In this document: one piece after another, positions 42,911-53,110 of the stretch
Numbering within the stretch: the stretch's first letter is position 1
Layout: the number at the start of each line of letters is the position of its first letter
DNA from: Caecitellus pseudoparvulus
Lineage: Eukaryota; Bigyra: Bicosoecida
NCBI GenBank assembly: GCA_965644315.1
Contig: CBFFRQ010000019.1
Coordinates: 418,057-482,056 of the forward strand
DNA: 64,000 nucleotides
Direction: 5' to 3'
Position numbers and translations under genes: made by a program
Notes under the pieces: model-generated
The model's input: only the letters and a program-made list of their open reading frames with translations
The model's database searches: none
Told to the model about the DNA's origin: nothing

Positions 42911-44227
42911 ATGGCTGCCGCGACTTGCCTGTGGGACTTCCTGCCCACCGGAGCCTTGCAGAGCATTGGCGACTTCCTGGGCTGCGAGGCTCTGCAGCTG
43001 AGGTGTTTGAGCCAGGCGCAACTTCGGCGTGTTGACCACTCCGCCATCCGTAATGTGACGGTGAGACGTTTTCCCCCCAAGGCTGCCCCCGACCAGGGTG
43101 GAGAGCAGGGCGAAGGGGGCGCTTTTATTCCTGGTTTGCCTGTCGCCCACGGTGCCCCACCTGGCGCAGAGGGCGCTGCCGCGACCGCCTCGGCGAGCGA
43201 GGGTGAAGGCGGCGGTTTCTCGCAGGCCAGCGCAGATTCAAAGGCTGCCTGCGTGCTCCAACTGCCAGCCTCCGCCCAGCCTGTGGTGCCAAGGGAAGGG
43301 TCCATGCTTCCCTTTGACCAAGAGCGAGACCGGTGCGACGCAGAGGCCGCGTTTGCGGGTCAGCTGAGTCGGTGGCCAGCCCTGACAACGCTGCGCTTGC
43401 CTTGCAGCACGGCGGGCACGGAGTCCACAGGAACCCTGGACATGACGCGTGCGCAGGGATTCCTGTACGGCCACCTGCCCCCTCGCGTCATTGTGGACTT
43501 CGACGGGGACGAGACAGCCCATTACCGGGGGCCGTATAACGGGGCGTTCTCCACAGTCTGGAGCTCGCCGCCTCTGCAGGCACCTCTCGTGGCGTTCCAA
43601 CTGCAGGGGCGGTACAAGGACCAGGGGTGGGGCAACCGCAAGGGGAACGTGCGCCTGTACCTCCTGCGACCTCGCATCGCGCAAGGCGGAGGGGGTGACT
43701 CCCCACCCCCCACCTGCTTCCACGTCAAGCCCACGCCCCCCTGGGACACCCACGATCCCACCAGGACAGAGCCACCCGCAGACTGCCCCCCCCCCTTCCT
43801 GTACAAGGTCCCATGTGGCCCCGTGCCCCCAGCAGACGGCGGTGACCCCGACGCCCCTGTGGTTGCAGCTGTGCTGCCGTGCCCCGACGGCAGTGGCGTG
43901 GTGGCGTCCCCGGCAGTGTACTGGACCACGGTGGCCACCCTGTGCCTCATGCCCGCCGCCCAGCACGAGTGGGGCACCTTCTGTGTCCGCCACCGCCGCC
44001 AGTGCGCCGGGGCTGCTGCTCAGCCCAGCGAGGTGGAGGGAGAGCCGACGTGCCCCCCCCCCACAGACGCCTTCAAGGCGGCGGCTGATGCGTTTCTCGA
44101 GCAAAGTGCCCCTGGCGACGTGCTGGTGTTGATGGCGGACGTGGGCGGCGGGGGCGGACACGAGCTGTTCTTGAGGAACATGCAGTTGATGACGGAGGAT
44201 GCCCGTGCGGCGGCGGTGGGCCTGTGA
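42911..44227 (+). CDS. F-box-like protein with a beta-rich DQGWGNRKG domain
   Basis: Single frame of 438 residues from an ATG in a GCCATGGCT context. Residues ~7-45 (LWDFLPTGALQSIGDFLG followed by LRCLSQAQLRRV) match the F-box pattern, which links substrates to SCF ubiquitin ligases through Skp1. After an Ala/Glu/Gly-rich linker there is a globular segment with VIVDFDGDETAHYRGPYNG and FQLQGRYKDQGWGNRKGN. This Gly/Trp-rich beta motif recurs in poorly described eukaryotic proteins and may bind ligand. A Pro-rich stretch separates it from a final region ending in LLVLMADVGG-like and ELFLRNMQLM segments. The substrate is unknown. The gene is convergent with TVP23, with 61 bp between stop codons. 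Confidence 0.6.
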   Translation: MAAATCLWDFLPTGALQSIGDFLGCEALQLRCLSQAQLRRVDHSAIRNVTVRRFPPKAAPDQGGEQGEGGAFIPGLPVAHGAPPGAEGAAATASASEGEGGGFSQASADSKAACVLQLPASAQPVVPREGSMLPFDQERDRCDAEAAFAGQLSRWPALTTLRLPCSTAGTESTGTLDMTRAQGFLYGHLPPRVIVDFDGDETAHYRGPYNGAFSTVWSSPPLQAPLVAFQLQGRYKDQGWGNRKGNVRLYLLRPRIAQGGGGDSPPPTCFHVKPTPPWDTHDPTRTEPPADCPPPFLYKVPCGPVPPADGGDPDAPVVAAVLPCPDGSGVVASPAVYWTTVATLCLMPAAQHEWGTFCVRHRRQCAGAAAQPSEVEGEPTCPPPTDAFKAAADAFLEQSAPGDVLVLMADVGGGGGHELFLRNMQLMTEDARAAAVGL

Positions 44228-44288
44228 GCGGGGAGTGGGCCCATTGCCCCGCACGCCCACAAGCAGAATGCATTTCGCCACCCCCCCC

Positions 44289-45440
44289 TCACACCATGCT
44301 CTGCCCAGACACATCCCCCCGCATGCCGCTGCCACCGGGAGTGCGGGGCTGGGCCGTGGCACTAGCGCCTTCTGGGGCGGGTGCCGGCGCAGCCCCCCCC
44401 AGCCCCGCGAAAATGCTGCTTGTGATGCTGTTCGCGATGGAAGGCAGAACACCGGGGAGCGACGCGATGGCCGCCGCACCCGCCAGGCCGCTGGTGCCCG
44501 CTGCGCCAGCCTGCGCCGCTGAGCTGCGGCGTTTGTCTGCTTCCTGGCTGCACCGCAGGTAGCCCTGTAGATTGGCGCCTGTCAACGCCAGCCCCGTCAG
44601 CGTCACGACGAGCCAGTCCAGGGACAGCGTCAGGACGTTCAAGACAGCCAGGGCCAGCCACATGAGCACAGCGGCATACATGCCGCCCCAGAAAATGCGC
44701 TTGTTCATGTACGGCACCGTCTTCTCGGCATCCTGTGGCGCGAGGGAGGGGGGGAGGGGGGGGGTGCTGCGAGAGCAGGGCGGAGCCGCTGCCACGAGGT
44801 CGCACGCACGGGGTGTGACTCGTACACCCAGTGGTTGCTGCCGTCTTCATTGATCTTGTTCCACCAACGCAGGCCCACCAGGAGGCGGCCAGAGACGTTC
44901 TGCGTCGGGGGGGGTGGCAGGCTGCCGTGCTGTGGCAGTCGACGCAGCACCAGCACGTGGCAGCGGCGCACCTTGACGGTCCAGAAGTCAGCCGCAAGCA
45001 GGAGGATGATGATGACGAAGGGCGTGACGAACCCAGTCGTGAACCAGCCTGACAAAATGTACACTAGCAAAGCCGCAACCTGCCGTGCCGGGGCGGGAAC
45101 GGAGGCATGAGGCGCTGAGCGTGCAGAGCAAATTCCGCGCAACGACCGCCGGCGCACCTTGAATGCGAGGTGAAAGAAGGCCACAGCAGGGTGGGACGCT
45201 TGGCAGATGAAGTTGTTGGTCAGGGAGGACCCTGAGCCCATGGTGCCCATGGTGCCTACATCGGGGTTGCCTTCCAACCCGCCCTCAGCCTCCAGCTCAT
45301 CCTCTGTGAGAAACGCAAGCCCCTCCTCCTGCGCCGAAAAGCGCACACGGGCGTCAGGACAGAGCACACAGCATGCAGCTGCCCACTGCAACACCTACAT
45401 GAGGCGGAGGGCCTGCTGCTGCAGGCTGTGGCGCAGCCAT
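44289..45440 (-). CDS. TVP23: TVP23/FAM18 Golgi membrane protein
   Basis: Five exons: 45399-45440, 45158-45328, 44972-45079, 44810-44899 and 44289-44732. All junctions are in phase and give 284 residues. Signature segments are SHPAVAFFHLAFK, FVIIILLLAADFWTVK, NVSGRLLVGLRWWNKI and KRIFWGGMYAAVLMWL, which match the TVP23/FAM18 family in order. Four membrane helices are visible. TVP23 acts in vesicle traffic at the trans-Golgi network with YIP-family partners. The N-terminus is short and Pro-rich, then acidic. The C-terminal ~75 residues are Ala/Gly-rich and beyond the usual family length. Introns are 70-78 bp; two donors are GTGCGC, one GTGCGT and one GTAGGT. Confidence 0.93.
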
Positions 45441-45823
45441 GTCGAGCTGTGTTGTGCGGTCACGTCGCCTGGCTCAGGCAGCCCACGGCCAGCGAGCAGG
45501 CTGCTGCTCAGAGCGCAGCGGCACACGCAGCGCACTGTGGGTGATGTGTACACGTGGGTGCACGAGTGTGGGTGTGCGGGGCGTAGAAATATTAGTCTTT
45601 GTGCAATGCAGTAAAGGGGAAAGTCTGAGTGTTGGAAGCTGTAGGCCCTTGGGCGCCAACTGCGGCTTACTTCCAAAGCATGCGGGCTGCTTCTGTTTCA
45701 CGAAAACTTACCGTTCCAGGTATTGCCAGAGACGATGCATTCAGGCCCCGCACAGCCCCCACGTGCTGTGTGCGCTGCCCGCCTTGTCGCGAACTGCAGC
45801 CTGCCCCATCCTCCGCAGCGCGC
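45441..45823. other. Intergenic region
   Basis: About 380 bp between the start of TVP23 and the end of the next minus-strand gene. Somewhat lower GC; GTAGAAATATTAG at about 45583 is AT-rich. No gene seen. It should contain the TVP23 promoter. Confidence 0.35.
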
Positions 45824-48100
45824 TCACGGCGCCACCTTCCCGTCCACCTGCTTGGCCTGCACGTGTGCGGCCAGCAGTGCTGAGAAGTCCCGCCGCGCTT
45901 GAGCCGCCTGGGGTGCTGTGTCAGTGAGCGGCTTTGCCGTGCCCCCTGGTGGCGGGGCGGCCTGTCGTCCAGTGCTGCTGAAACGCAGCGATGCGCGGCG
46001 CGTGGAGAACGGGCGTGCAGACTTTGCCGCGCGTCCGCCTAGTGAGGAGCCAGGGCCACTTGCGTCACGCATGCTCTGGTGCCTGCTGGCTAGCACACTG
46101 TCCACCAGCGCAACTTGTGGCGTCTCTGCCTGCAGGCTTGTGGGCGGACCCAGCTCTTGCGTGGTGGGTGCTGGCGCGTCGGCCTGCTGCGGAGTGTGCA
46201 CGCCACGCTGCAACTCCTGCAGCTCCTGCACACGTGCCTGCGCAGCTGCCAGGTGTTTTCTGGCGGCCATTGCCTCTGCAGTTGCTTTTTGGGCCTGCGC
46301 CAGGGCCGTGCTCGTCTCGGCACGTGCGCTCTGCTCTTGCTGTGCCAGCTCGGTGCACGCCTCCTGCAACGCCGCCACCTGCCGCCGCAGTGTGGTCACT
46401 TCGCCCTGCAGACTGTCCTGGGAGCCCTGCAGTTGACTTAGCTTCGCCTGGGCATCTGCCAGCTGCAGCATGGTGTCTCCCAGTGCCTCCTCCATTTCGC
46501 TCTCTCGGGCCTGAGATGCCGCCAGGGTGCTCGAGGCTGCTGCCATGCGCTGCATGATGTCCCTGCGTGCAGCGGTGCCCACGTCAGGGCCTGCGTCTTG
46601 CACGGCAAGGCACCAGCGGCGCCAGGCCTTGCTCAGCATGGCCAGGTGTTTGCGGCAGAGCAGGGACCAGGTCTTACCCAGCGCCAGCACGCGCGGCGCT
46701 TCCATGAACAGCACGGCGGCGGCACGCCCCACACGCAGGGGCAGTGCCAGCCGACCGTACCCTGGAATGCCCCCCTCCACCCCCACAATATCCTGCCCCT
46801 CGCCGCTCGGGGAGTGCCTCTGCCCTGCCTCCGTTTCCTGGCCACACGCACTGTCCGCGTCTGTCTGCGCCTCTTCCAGCGACGCCATGTACTTGCGCTG
46901 CAGCGCCTCACGCACACGAAGGCGTGTCCTGCACCAGTCAGCATCGTGCACGTGCCGTGTCTCAGCTGCCAGGCTGGCACCTGCCCCTCCCCACTGCGCC
47001 GATTCCCGCCACGGCCGCCCACGCACCATGGCAAGCAGGGTGTCGTCCGGGGGCGCCGCTGCCGCCTCCCGCGCTGCACGGCGCTTGGCACGGCGCTTGA
47101 CGGCGGCTGCGTGTGCTGCGTTTCGCGCACGCTCGTCGCCATACACTGCCTCGACGAGGCCTGGCTGCAGGGAGCTGGCCTGCGTCGCAGACAGCCCTGC
47201 CCACACCATGCCCAGCAGCAGTGCTGGCAGCCCCTCCTCGCCGTGGGACTGCTGTGCCTCCCGGGGGATGCGCACGAAGCGGGCACCCCCCACTGCTACG
47301 TGGGCACTGTGCAGCTGGCGCATGAGTCGGGCAGGGGACGGCGTGGGGCGCACGCGCTGTGCGGCAACTGGCGGCAGCAAACCCAGCGCTGTGCAGTCTG
47401 TGAAGCGTTTCCACCCCCGGAAACAGCTGGCTAGCGTGCGTTTGGCTCGTTGCTGGTGCAGAAACCACATGCCAGCCTGGATGCGCCCCTGCCGCGCTGC
47501 CAACTGCTGAGACAGCACTCGGCGCCACTGCGCCCAGGCTGCACGCAGACGCCGCACCACGGCGCCGTTCAGGGCACAGGCAAGGCGCATGGCAGCTGTG
47601 TGTGCAATGTGCACTTGCTGGGCGGTGCTGACTGTTGATGCAGCAGCAGCCTGTGCCTCCTGCAGCTGAGCCTGGTAGTGTGCCGCCAGGTCAGCCTGCT
47701 CGCGTGCGTGTTGCTGCGCTGCAGCCTTGGCTTGCAGCGCAGCTTCCTCCAACACCGCTTCCATGGCTGCTTCGTGGTAGTCTGTGAGCTCTTGCAGCCG
47801 CCTTTCGGCGCTGAGGTGCAGTGTGCGTGCGTCGCTCGGGGTGCCGTCCGAGTCAATGGTGCGGCAGGCTGCACCAACTTCCGCAGCAGCAGCGCCGGCT
47901 TCGCCTCGGGCGGCATGGGGCGACGGGAAGAAGCGCTCACCCCAAGGGTCATCGCCGCCACTGCTGTCCGAAGCATGGCTTGGTCCATGCCCTTGCTCTG
48001 CCCCCCAGTCAGGCGCCTCTGTGGAGCTTGCAGCCGAGCCAGCAGGCGCCGTGGCTGCCTGGCGTTGCTGCAGGCGCTGCGTTTGCCCAGGCTGGGCCAT
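45824..48100 (-). CDS. Coiled-coil protein with SFI1-like W repeats
   Basis: Frame of 758 residues from the ATG at 48100 (MAQPGQTQRLQ). The same frame is open a little further upstream. It has a Ser/Gly-rich N-terminus and then two long Gln/Ala/Glu-rich coiled coils (about nt 47600-47800 and 46100-46540). Between them are repeated aromatic helices: LRAAWAQWRRVL, CFRGWKRFTDC and LSKAWRRWCLAV. This spacing of Leu, Phe and Trp is like SFI1 centrin-binding repeats. Such proteins organise centrosomes, basal bodies or contractile fibres. The repeat number is low and the match is by eye, so function is inferred. It is divergent from the OSCP gene, with 269 bp between starts. Confidence 0.65.
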   Translation of the reverse strand: MAQPGQTQRLQQRQAATAPAGSAASSTEAPDWGAEQGHGPSHASDSSGGDDPWGERFFPSPHAARGEAGAAAAEVGAACRTIDSDGTPSDARTLHLSAERRLQELTDYHEAAMEAVLEEAALQAKAAAQQHAREQADLAAHYQAQLQEAQAAAASTVSTAQQVHIAHTAAMRLACALNGAVVRRLRAAWAQWRRVLSQQLAARQGRIQAGMWFLHQQRAKRTLASCFRGWKRFTDCTALGLLPPVAAQRVRPTPSPARLMRQLHSAHVAVGGARFVRIPREAQQSHGEEGLPALLLGMVWAGLSATQASSLQPGLVEAVYGDERARNAAHAAAVKRRAKRRAAREAAAAPPDDTLLAMVRGRPWRESAQWGGAGASLAAETRHVHDADWCRTRLRVREALQRKYMASLEEAQTDADSACGQETEAGQRHSPSGEGQDIVGVEGGIPGYGRLALPLRVGRAAAVLFMEAPRVLALGKTWSLLCRKHLAMLSKAWRRWCLAVQDAGPDVGTAARRDIMQRMAAASSTLAASQARESEMEEALGDTMLQLADAQAKLSQLQGSQDSLQGEVTTLRRQVAALQEACTELAQQEQSARAETSTALAQAQKATAEAMAARKHLAAAQARVQELQELQRGVHTPQQADAPAPTTQELGPPTSLQAETPQVALVDSVLASRHQSMRDASGPGSSLGGRAAKSARPFSTRRASLRFSSTGRQAAPPPGGTAKPLTDTAPQAAQARRDFSALLAAHVQAKQVDGKVAP

Positions 48101-48369
48101 GCTGACCGGCGCAGCTCTGCTGCCAGTAGCCGTCACAGCCCTCTCACGGCGGCAGCACACGCCCACAGCAGCCCGTCGCTACCTCACTGCACGGCGAGTC
48201 TCTGGTTTTGGCACGGAGTGGCATTCGCTCCCATGCTTCGTGAAGGCGCGTCTGTCTGTGGCAACACACTCCACCCGAGCACATTCCACTCCCCGCGTAC
48301 TCCTCCCGCCCCTGGCAAATCCTGGCACGCCCCTCGTGCTCGCCCCCATTGCCCCCTTTCTCCGGCACC
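48101..48369. promoter_or_regulatory. Shared upstream region, coiled-coil gene and OSCP
   Basis: 269 bp between divergent ATG codons. Pyrimidine-rich just upstream of the OSCP start (CCCCCTTTCTCCGGCACC). No TATA box seen. Confidence 0.35.
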
Positions 48370-49681
48370 ATGCTGAGCAAGTCTGCCGCTGCCGCTGCAG
48401 TGGCGGTGCGCGCTGCCTCCACGCGCTCCGTCCTGGTGGTGCGTCGCAGCGCACAGGGTGCCTGCCAACGCGCACACAGCTCCGCAACATGCACCCTCTT
48501 GCGCACACAGGCTGCACAGAACGTCGGCGCCGTGCGCTGGGCCTCCAAGGGCAAGAAGGCCGACACCAAGGCCACCACCAAGGCTGCCGCCGCCGCCGGC
48601 GCAGCTGATGCCTCTGTTGCGGATGTCCTGGCCAGCAACGCTTCCCCTGAAGGTGCGTGGCACGCACAAGGTGCTTTGCAGTGGAGTGTCCACGCGCTCC
48701 CTGTGCCCTGGCGGCTGTGTGTGCGGCGCTGGGAGCGAGCCGTGTGCCGTGGTGCCGAAACGTCCGCTGCCAATTCCGCTTGCTGCCGCGGCGTGCTTCG
48801 CCTCCCCCACGCCGCGCCCCGCACTGCCACTTGCGCAGCCCTGACCAACCTGTTCGTGGACTTCGACACGAGCAACCCTGACGCCGACGCTGGCGCCGCC
48901 TCCCTCCCCATCACTGTCTCTGGCCCCCACGCCCAGTGGGTTGAGCTGGCGTACGCCGCTGCGGGTGACGTGAACAAGGACGTCGTCAAGGGCCTGTCAG
49001 GCCTCACAGCCCAGCTGCAGGTGCGTGCTTTTCACAGGGCGCGCTGTGCCGCCCACCCCCACCCCTGCACACCCGCGCCCCTCACTGCCCCTGCAGGCTT
49101 TCCACGACATCGTGTCTGGCGCCGACTACGGCATCTCCCGCTTCTTCGCCGAGGCAGACCACCTGCCCGAGGAGAACACCAAGGCGCTGAACCTGCTGCT
49201 GACGACGGACGAGCCGCTGAAGAGCCTGGACAGCATCAAGGACAGCGAGGTGAAGGAGTACTTCGTGGCAGACGAGCCGACGCTGAAGGCGTGGCAGACG
49301 GCCCGCGCAGACGTCAAGGCGGCCAAGCTGTCCGCCCCCGCAGTGTCCGTGCTGACGGCCATGGCGGAGGCGGGCGCCAGCTTCCGCCAGGCGCGGGTGC
49401 TGGAGGCTCTGCACGAGATCCTGGCGCACGTGTCCCCCGTGGCAGAGGTGCGCGTGGAGTCGGCGGTGGACCTCACCGCGGCGCAGAAGAAGGACGTGAC
49501 GGCGGCACTGAAGAAGTACCTGCCCGAGAACAAGAAGGAGATGAACGTGGCGTACGCAGTGGAGTCGGGGCTGGCCGGCGGCCTGGTGGTCACGCTGGAC
49601 TCCATGACCATCGACCTGTCCTCCACCTCCATCCTCGTGGCAGCCGCCACCACCGCTCAGTCCGGGGAGAACCGCCTGTAA
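48370..49681 (+). CDS. ATP5PO: Mitochondrial ATP synthase subunit OSCP (delta-type)
   Basis: Four exons, 48370-48438, 48511-48652, 48839-49020 and 49097-49681, all with GTGCGT donors and consistent phases; 325 residues. The N-terminus (MLSKSAAAAAVAVRAAS followed by Arg/Ser-rich sequence) is a typical mitochondrial presequence. The C-terminal half has the OSCP features: a helical region, then VRVESAVDLTAAQKKDVTA, the GLAGGLVVTLDSMTIDLS strand pair and a short tail. OSCP ties the peripheral stalk to the top of F1 in ATP synthase. The protein is longer than the usual ~200-residue mature form because of an extra segment (about residues 45-130) before the helical domain; algal OSCPs can be extended. 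Confidence rests mainly on the C-terminal domain. Confidence 0.8.
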
Positions 49682-49920
49682 ATGACCTGTCCACCGCAAT
49701 GCACGGCAGGGTGAGCGTGGGCTGCTTGGTTGGCTTGGGGGGCAGGGCGCATTTGTGCCTTGTGCAGACTGACGGCGCCCGATGACAAACTGCAGCACAC
49801 CCAAATACACACACTTGTACAATTTAGCGAGTGCAGCCCACTCACACCTGTGTGCCCCTTGGCACGGTGCCCTGCTCGCTTGCCTGGTGTGGTCCAGGTG
49901 CACTGCACTTGCGTGGCAGC

Positions 49921-51297
49921 ATGTTGGAGGTCACAGTGAGCAGCCCCAAGACAGTGGGCGAGAGTGTCACGGCCCATGTGGCGTACCAAATCACTTCCAC
50001 CGTGCGTGCAGAGCTGTAGTCCACGCGCTGGGCGCTTGGGGGCCCCACACCGCTGCCACTGTCTCCACGCCCGTCACAGAGCGACTTGCCTGGCTTCGTG
50101 AATGGGACGGCCCACGTGTCGCGGCGGTTCTCCCACTTTCTGTGGCTGCGTGGGGAGCTGGTGCGCACTCTGGACACGTACATTGTCCCGCCACTTCCCG
50201 AGAAGGCGGTGGTGGGGCGTTTCGAGGCAGGCTTCGTGCAGGCGCGCATGCGGGGACTGAACCGCTTCATGCGGCGCTGCTGCGAAGTGCCTGCCATCGC
50301 CCAGCACGAGGCCATGCGCGTGTTTCTCACCGCTACCATCACGCCCTTCAACGCGTACCTGTCCAAGACCGCCGCGGAAGCCAGCCAGCCCATCGGGCAG
50401 GCGTTCAAGTCTGCGTTTGACTCCATCGGGCGCGCCTTTGGCGGGTCCGAAGACGCCACGAAGCGCACCGACTCTGATATTTCCGTGGATACCTTGGAGC
50501 GCCACATCAAGAGCATGGCCCCTGTCCTGTCGGCGCTGGTGGCTGCGGTGGGCCGCGTGCAGGGTGCGGAATTCGAGGCCGCCCAAGGCTGTGCAGAGGT
50601 CGGCTCGGCATACGGCACTCTGGGGGCTGCAGAGGGAGACGCCCTGGGTGAGGCTCTGCAGGCAGTGGGACGCGTGAACCGCTGTGTTGGCAGCCTGACC
50701 GCTGACAGCAGCAACCGCGTCATAGGCTGGTTGCTGGAGGACATGCGCGATGCGTTGCGCAACGCAGAGGCTGCGCAAGCCATTTTCGATGCCCGCCGGA
50801 AGTACCGTGCCGAGCATGCGTCAGCGCTGGGGCAGCTGCAGCGCGCCAAAGCCCACGCCTCCAAGGTGGGCACTGGCGGCGAGGAGGGCAGTGCGGCAGC
50901 TGCCGCCGTGTCAGCTGCGGAGGCTGCCGAGTCTGAGGCGGCTGCCACGCTGCACCAGGTGACGCTGGACTTGGTGGAGCGGGTGGACACCTGGCGTGTG
51001 GCGGCGGTGGAGGACCTGCTGCAGCACTGGCTGTCGGCGCTGGTGGCGCTGGCCCGGCGCAGTGCCGTGGAGGCCCAGCTGTGGCAGGGCATTGAGAAGA
51101 CTGTGAAGGATGCCTCCATCGCAGAGGCGTCCTCGGCGCCACACTTGGGCAGCCCACTGGAAGAGGGGGGCGCCGCCGCCAGTCAAGCTGCTGCGCCTGA
51201 ACCGGCGCCTGAGCCGGCGCCTGAGCCGGCGCCTGAGCCAGCTCCTGAGCCAGCGGCCGGCGGAGGCAGTGACGGCGAGGAGGGCGGCTTCATTTAG
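49921..51297 (+). CDS. PX-BAR sorting nexin (SNX1/Vps5-like)
   Basis: Two exons, 49921-50001 and 50080-51297, in phase 0 with a GTGCGT donor; 432 residues. The PX domain begins at the N-terminus (VSSPKTVGESVTAHVAYQI) and contains the phosphoinositide-binding RRFSHFLWLRGEL and IVPPLPEK motifs. The remainder is a long helical region with the Vps5/BAR pattern (HATLHQVTLDLVERV-like residues near the end), which bends membranes. Such proteins serve retromer-linked sorting from endosomes. The N-terminus is short, with almost nothing before PX. The C-terminus has a run of Glu-Pro-Ala-Pro repeats encoded by a nearly perfect DNA repeat at about 51195-51260. An upstream exon is possible but not needed. 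Confidence 0.85.
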
Positions 51298-51404
51298 GCC
51301 ACCTGCAACACTAATCTGTGTGTACGCAAATGCATCGTCGGACTGCATGCTCGTGGCCGTGTTGTGGGGCTGCGCAGTGGTTGCGCCGAGCTCGTGTGGG
51401 CACC

Positions 51405-52588
51405 ATGGCTGAGTTGGCGATTTCCGCAGGACGCCTCGCGTGGTCTGCGTCCACGAGCTTGGGCGTGAGCGTCAAGCCGTATGCGAAAGCCACAGAGCAA
51501 GTGTCTGCCTTTGGTCTGCCCCCTGCCTCTGCGGCACCCGTCAAGTTCGGCGAGTGGGAGGGATCGGTGGATGCAGGGGCGTCTGTCAACTGCCCTGTGC
51601 GTGGCAAGGTGCGCAGGATTTCGCACACTGCGGGCCACACTGGCACGGCGCTTGCCTCGCTGCAGATCGTGACTCTATGCGCACACAGCAGTGGCACGCA
51701 CACAGAGTGTGTCGGGCATGTGCTTCCAGGCACCGTCACGCTGTCCCAGCTTGGCCTGACGTGCGTACCACGCTGCAACGTCACTGCCGCCACCACCAAA
51801 CAGCGGCTTTCACCGAGCACGCACACACACACAGGGAGCACTTCTTCCCGGCCTTTGTCTTGAGCGTGACCCCCGAGCCATGGGAGGCCTGCAGCGATGC
51901 CTACGAAGCAGGTGCCGCCGGCGACAGCGTTGTTTCGTGCGTTGCCAGCGCCAACGCGGCCTGCTGGCAGCGCGGCGCCATGTGCACGTTGTGCGCGGCA
52001 ACCCCCACCCCTCGCAGGCAGGCATCTCTTGAGAAGGCTTTGGGCGGTGCCCAGCTGCCGCGCGACCTGCGCTGTGTGGTGCTGCGCACACTGCCCAATG
52101 AGCCAGCCAAGCGGAGCAAGCAGTGGAGCGGCAGCAACCCGCCATTCCTCTCACCTGCTGCCATGGCGTGGCTGCGCGCAGCTGGCGTGGAGCACCTCAT
52201 CGTTGACCTGCCTTCTGTGGACAAAGAAGACGATGGAGGGCACTTGTTGGCCCACAGGACGTTTTGGGGCATTGGCAAGGGTGGTGCGTGCCTCACGGGG
52301 GGCCCTGGCGCCGACAGCGCCGCCCCTGGGACACCGCAGCTCCCTGCTGCTGAGGTGGGTGCGGGGGGCGTGCCTCTGGCTTCGGCGGGCGACGACGACA
52401 GCGCCGTCATTGAGGCAGCACGGAGTGAAGGCGCGGCAACTGCGCACATCGTGCCGCGCACCATCACGGAGCTGGCGTTTGTGCCAGACACAGTGCCTGA
52501 TGGCCCTGCCATGGTGGTGCTGGCGGTGCCACTCATCGACGCGGACGCCTCCCCCAGCAACCCCCTTCTTGTGCCGTATGCTGAGTAG
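51405..52588 (+). CDS. Cyclase-family metal-dependent hydrolase (kynurenine formamidase-like)
   Basis: Four exons, 51405-51596, 51666-51760, 51835-51936 and 52018-52588; phases agree, all three donors are GTGCGT, and the product is 319 residues. The metal-binding signature of the cyclase/KynB superfamily is present as HSSGTHTECVGH in exon 2, just across the first intron from SVDAGASVNC. Later segments, NPPFLSPAAMAWLRAAGVEHLIVDLPSVDKEDDGG and HRTFWGIG in order, match a bacterial-type branch of this family. Members hydrolyse amide or cyclic substrates using a Zn or Mn centre; the substrate here is unknown. A polar insertion follows the HRTFW segment. The gene ends 179 bp before element C begins. 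Confidence 0.8.
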
Positions 52589-52767
52589 CCAAGCAGTCGC
52601 CTGCGCGTGCTGCGGGCAGGTCACAGAAGGCTCCAGAGAATACATCTCTCAACCCTCGGCGCACCCCCCCGCTGCGGTCGTTCCACGTGCCGTTCCAGCA
52701 CTCCGTCACGGTCTGCTGCCAGTGTTGCGGCGCAGTCAACCCCTGCCACCGTCACTGGAGGATGGCC

Positions 52768-53110
52768 CACTAGTAATTTGCAAGTTCAAAGTGTTTTTTA
52801 CTAAGTGAGAATCTTGTACTAGTGCGAAGACAATGGAAAAATATCGTGCTAGTGTGAGCATGAGGGTCAGTGTGCACGCAGTCAGCTGTGCTAGTGTCAA
52901 GTCCGTGCTAGTGAAGTGCTTGAAAGCCGCAGAGGCGATGTGAAATACTAGTGTGCTTGGGGTTTGCCAAAACTGCACATCACCCTGTTCACTAGGGGTG
53001 GGTTGTGCGCTAGTGCGTCAGACCTGTCCAAAGCGTCGCTAGTGTGAGCGCGGTAGGCAGGATTCACGAGGGCCAGCTGTACTAGTGAGGTGAGCTGTAC
53101 TAGTGCAGCA
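52768..53110. repeat. Left subterminal CTAGTG array of element C
   Basis: Nine CTAGTG words on the plus strand, often preceded by GTG, GTA or GC, spaced about 15-60 bp apart, after a terminal CACTAG at 52768. Probably transposase-binding sites. Confidence 0.8.

Noticed and set aside
51195-51260. Tandem DNA repeat as a mobile or regulatory element
   Set aside because: It encodes in-frame Glu-Pro-Ala-Pro repeats at the C-terminus of the sorting nexin and is best seen as a coding microsatellite.
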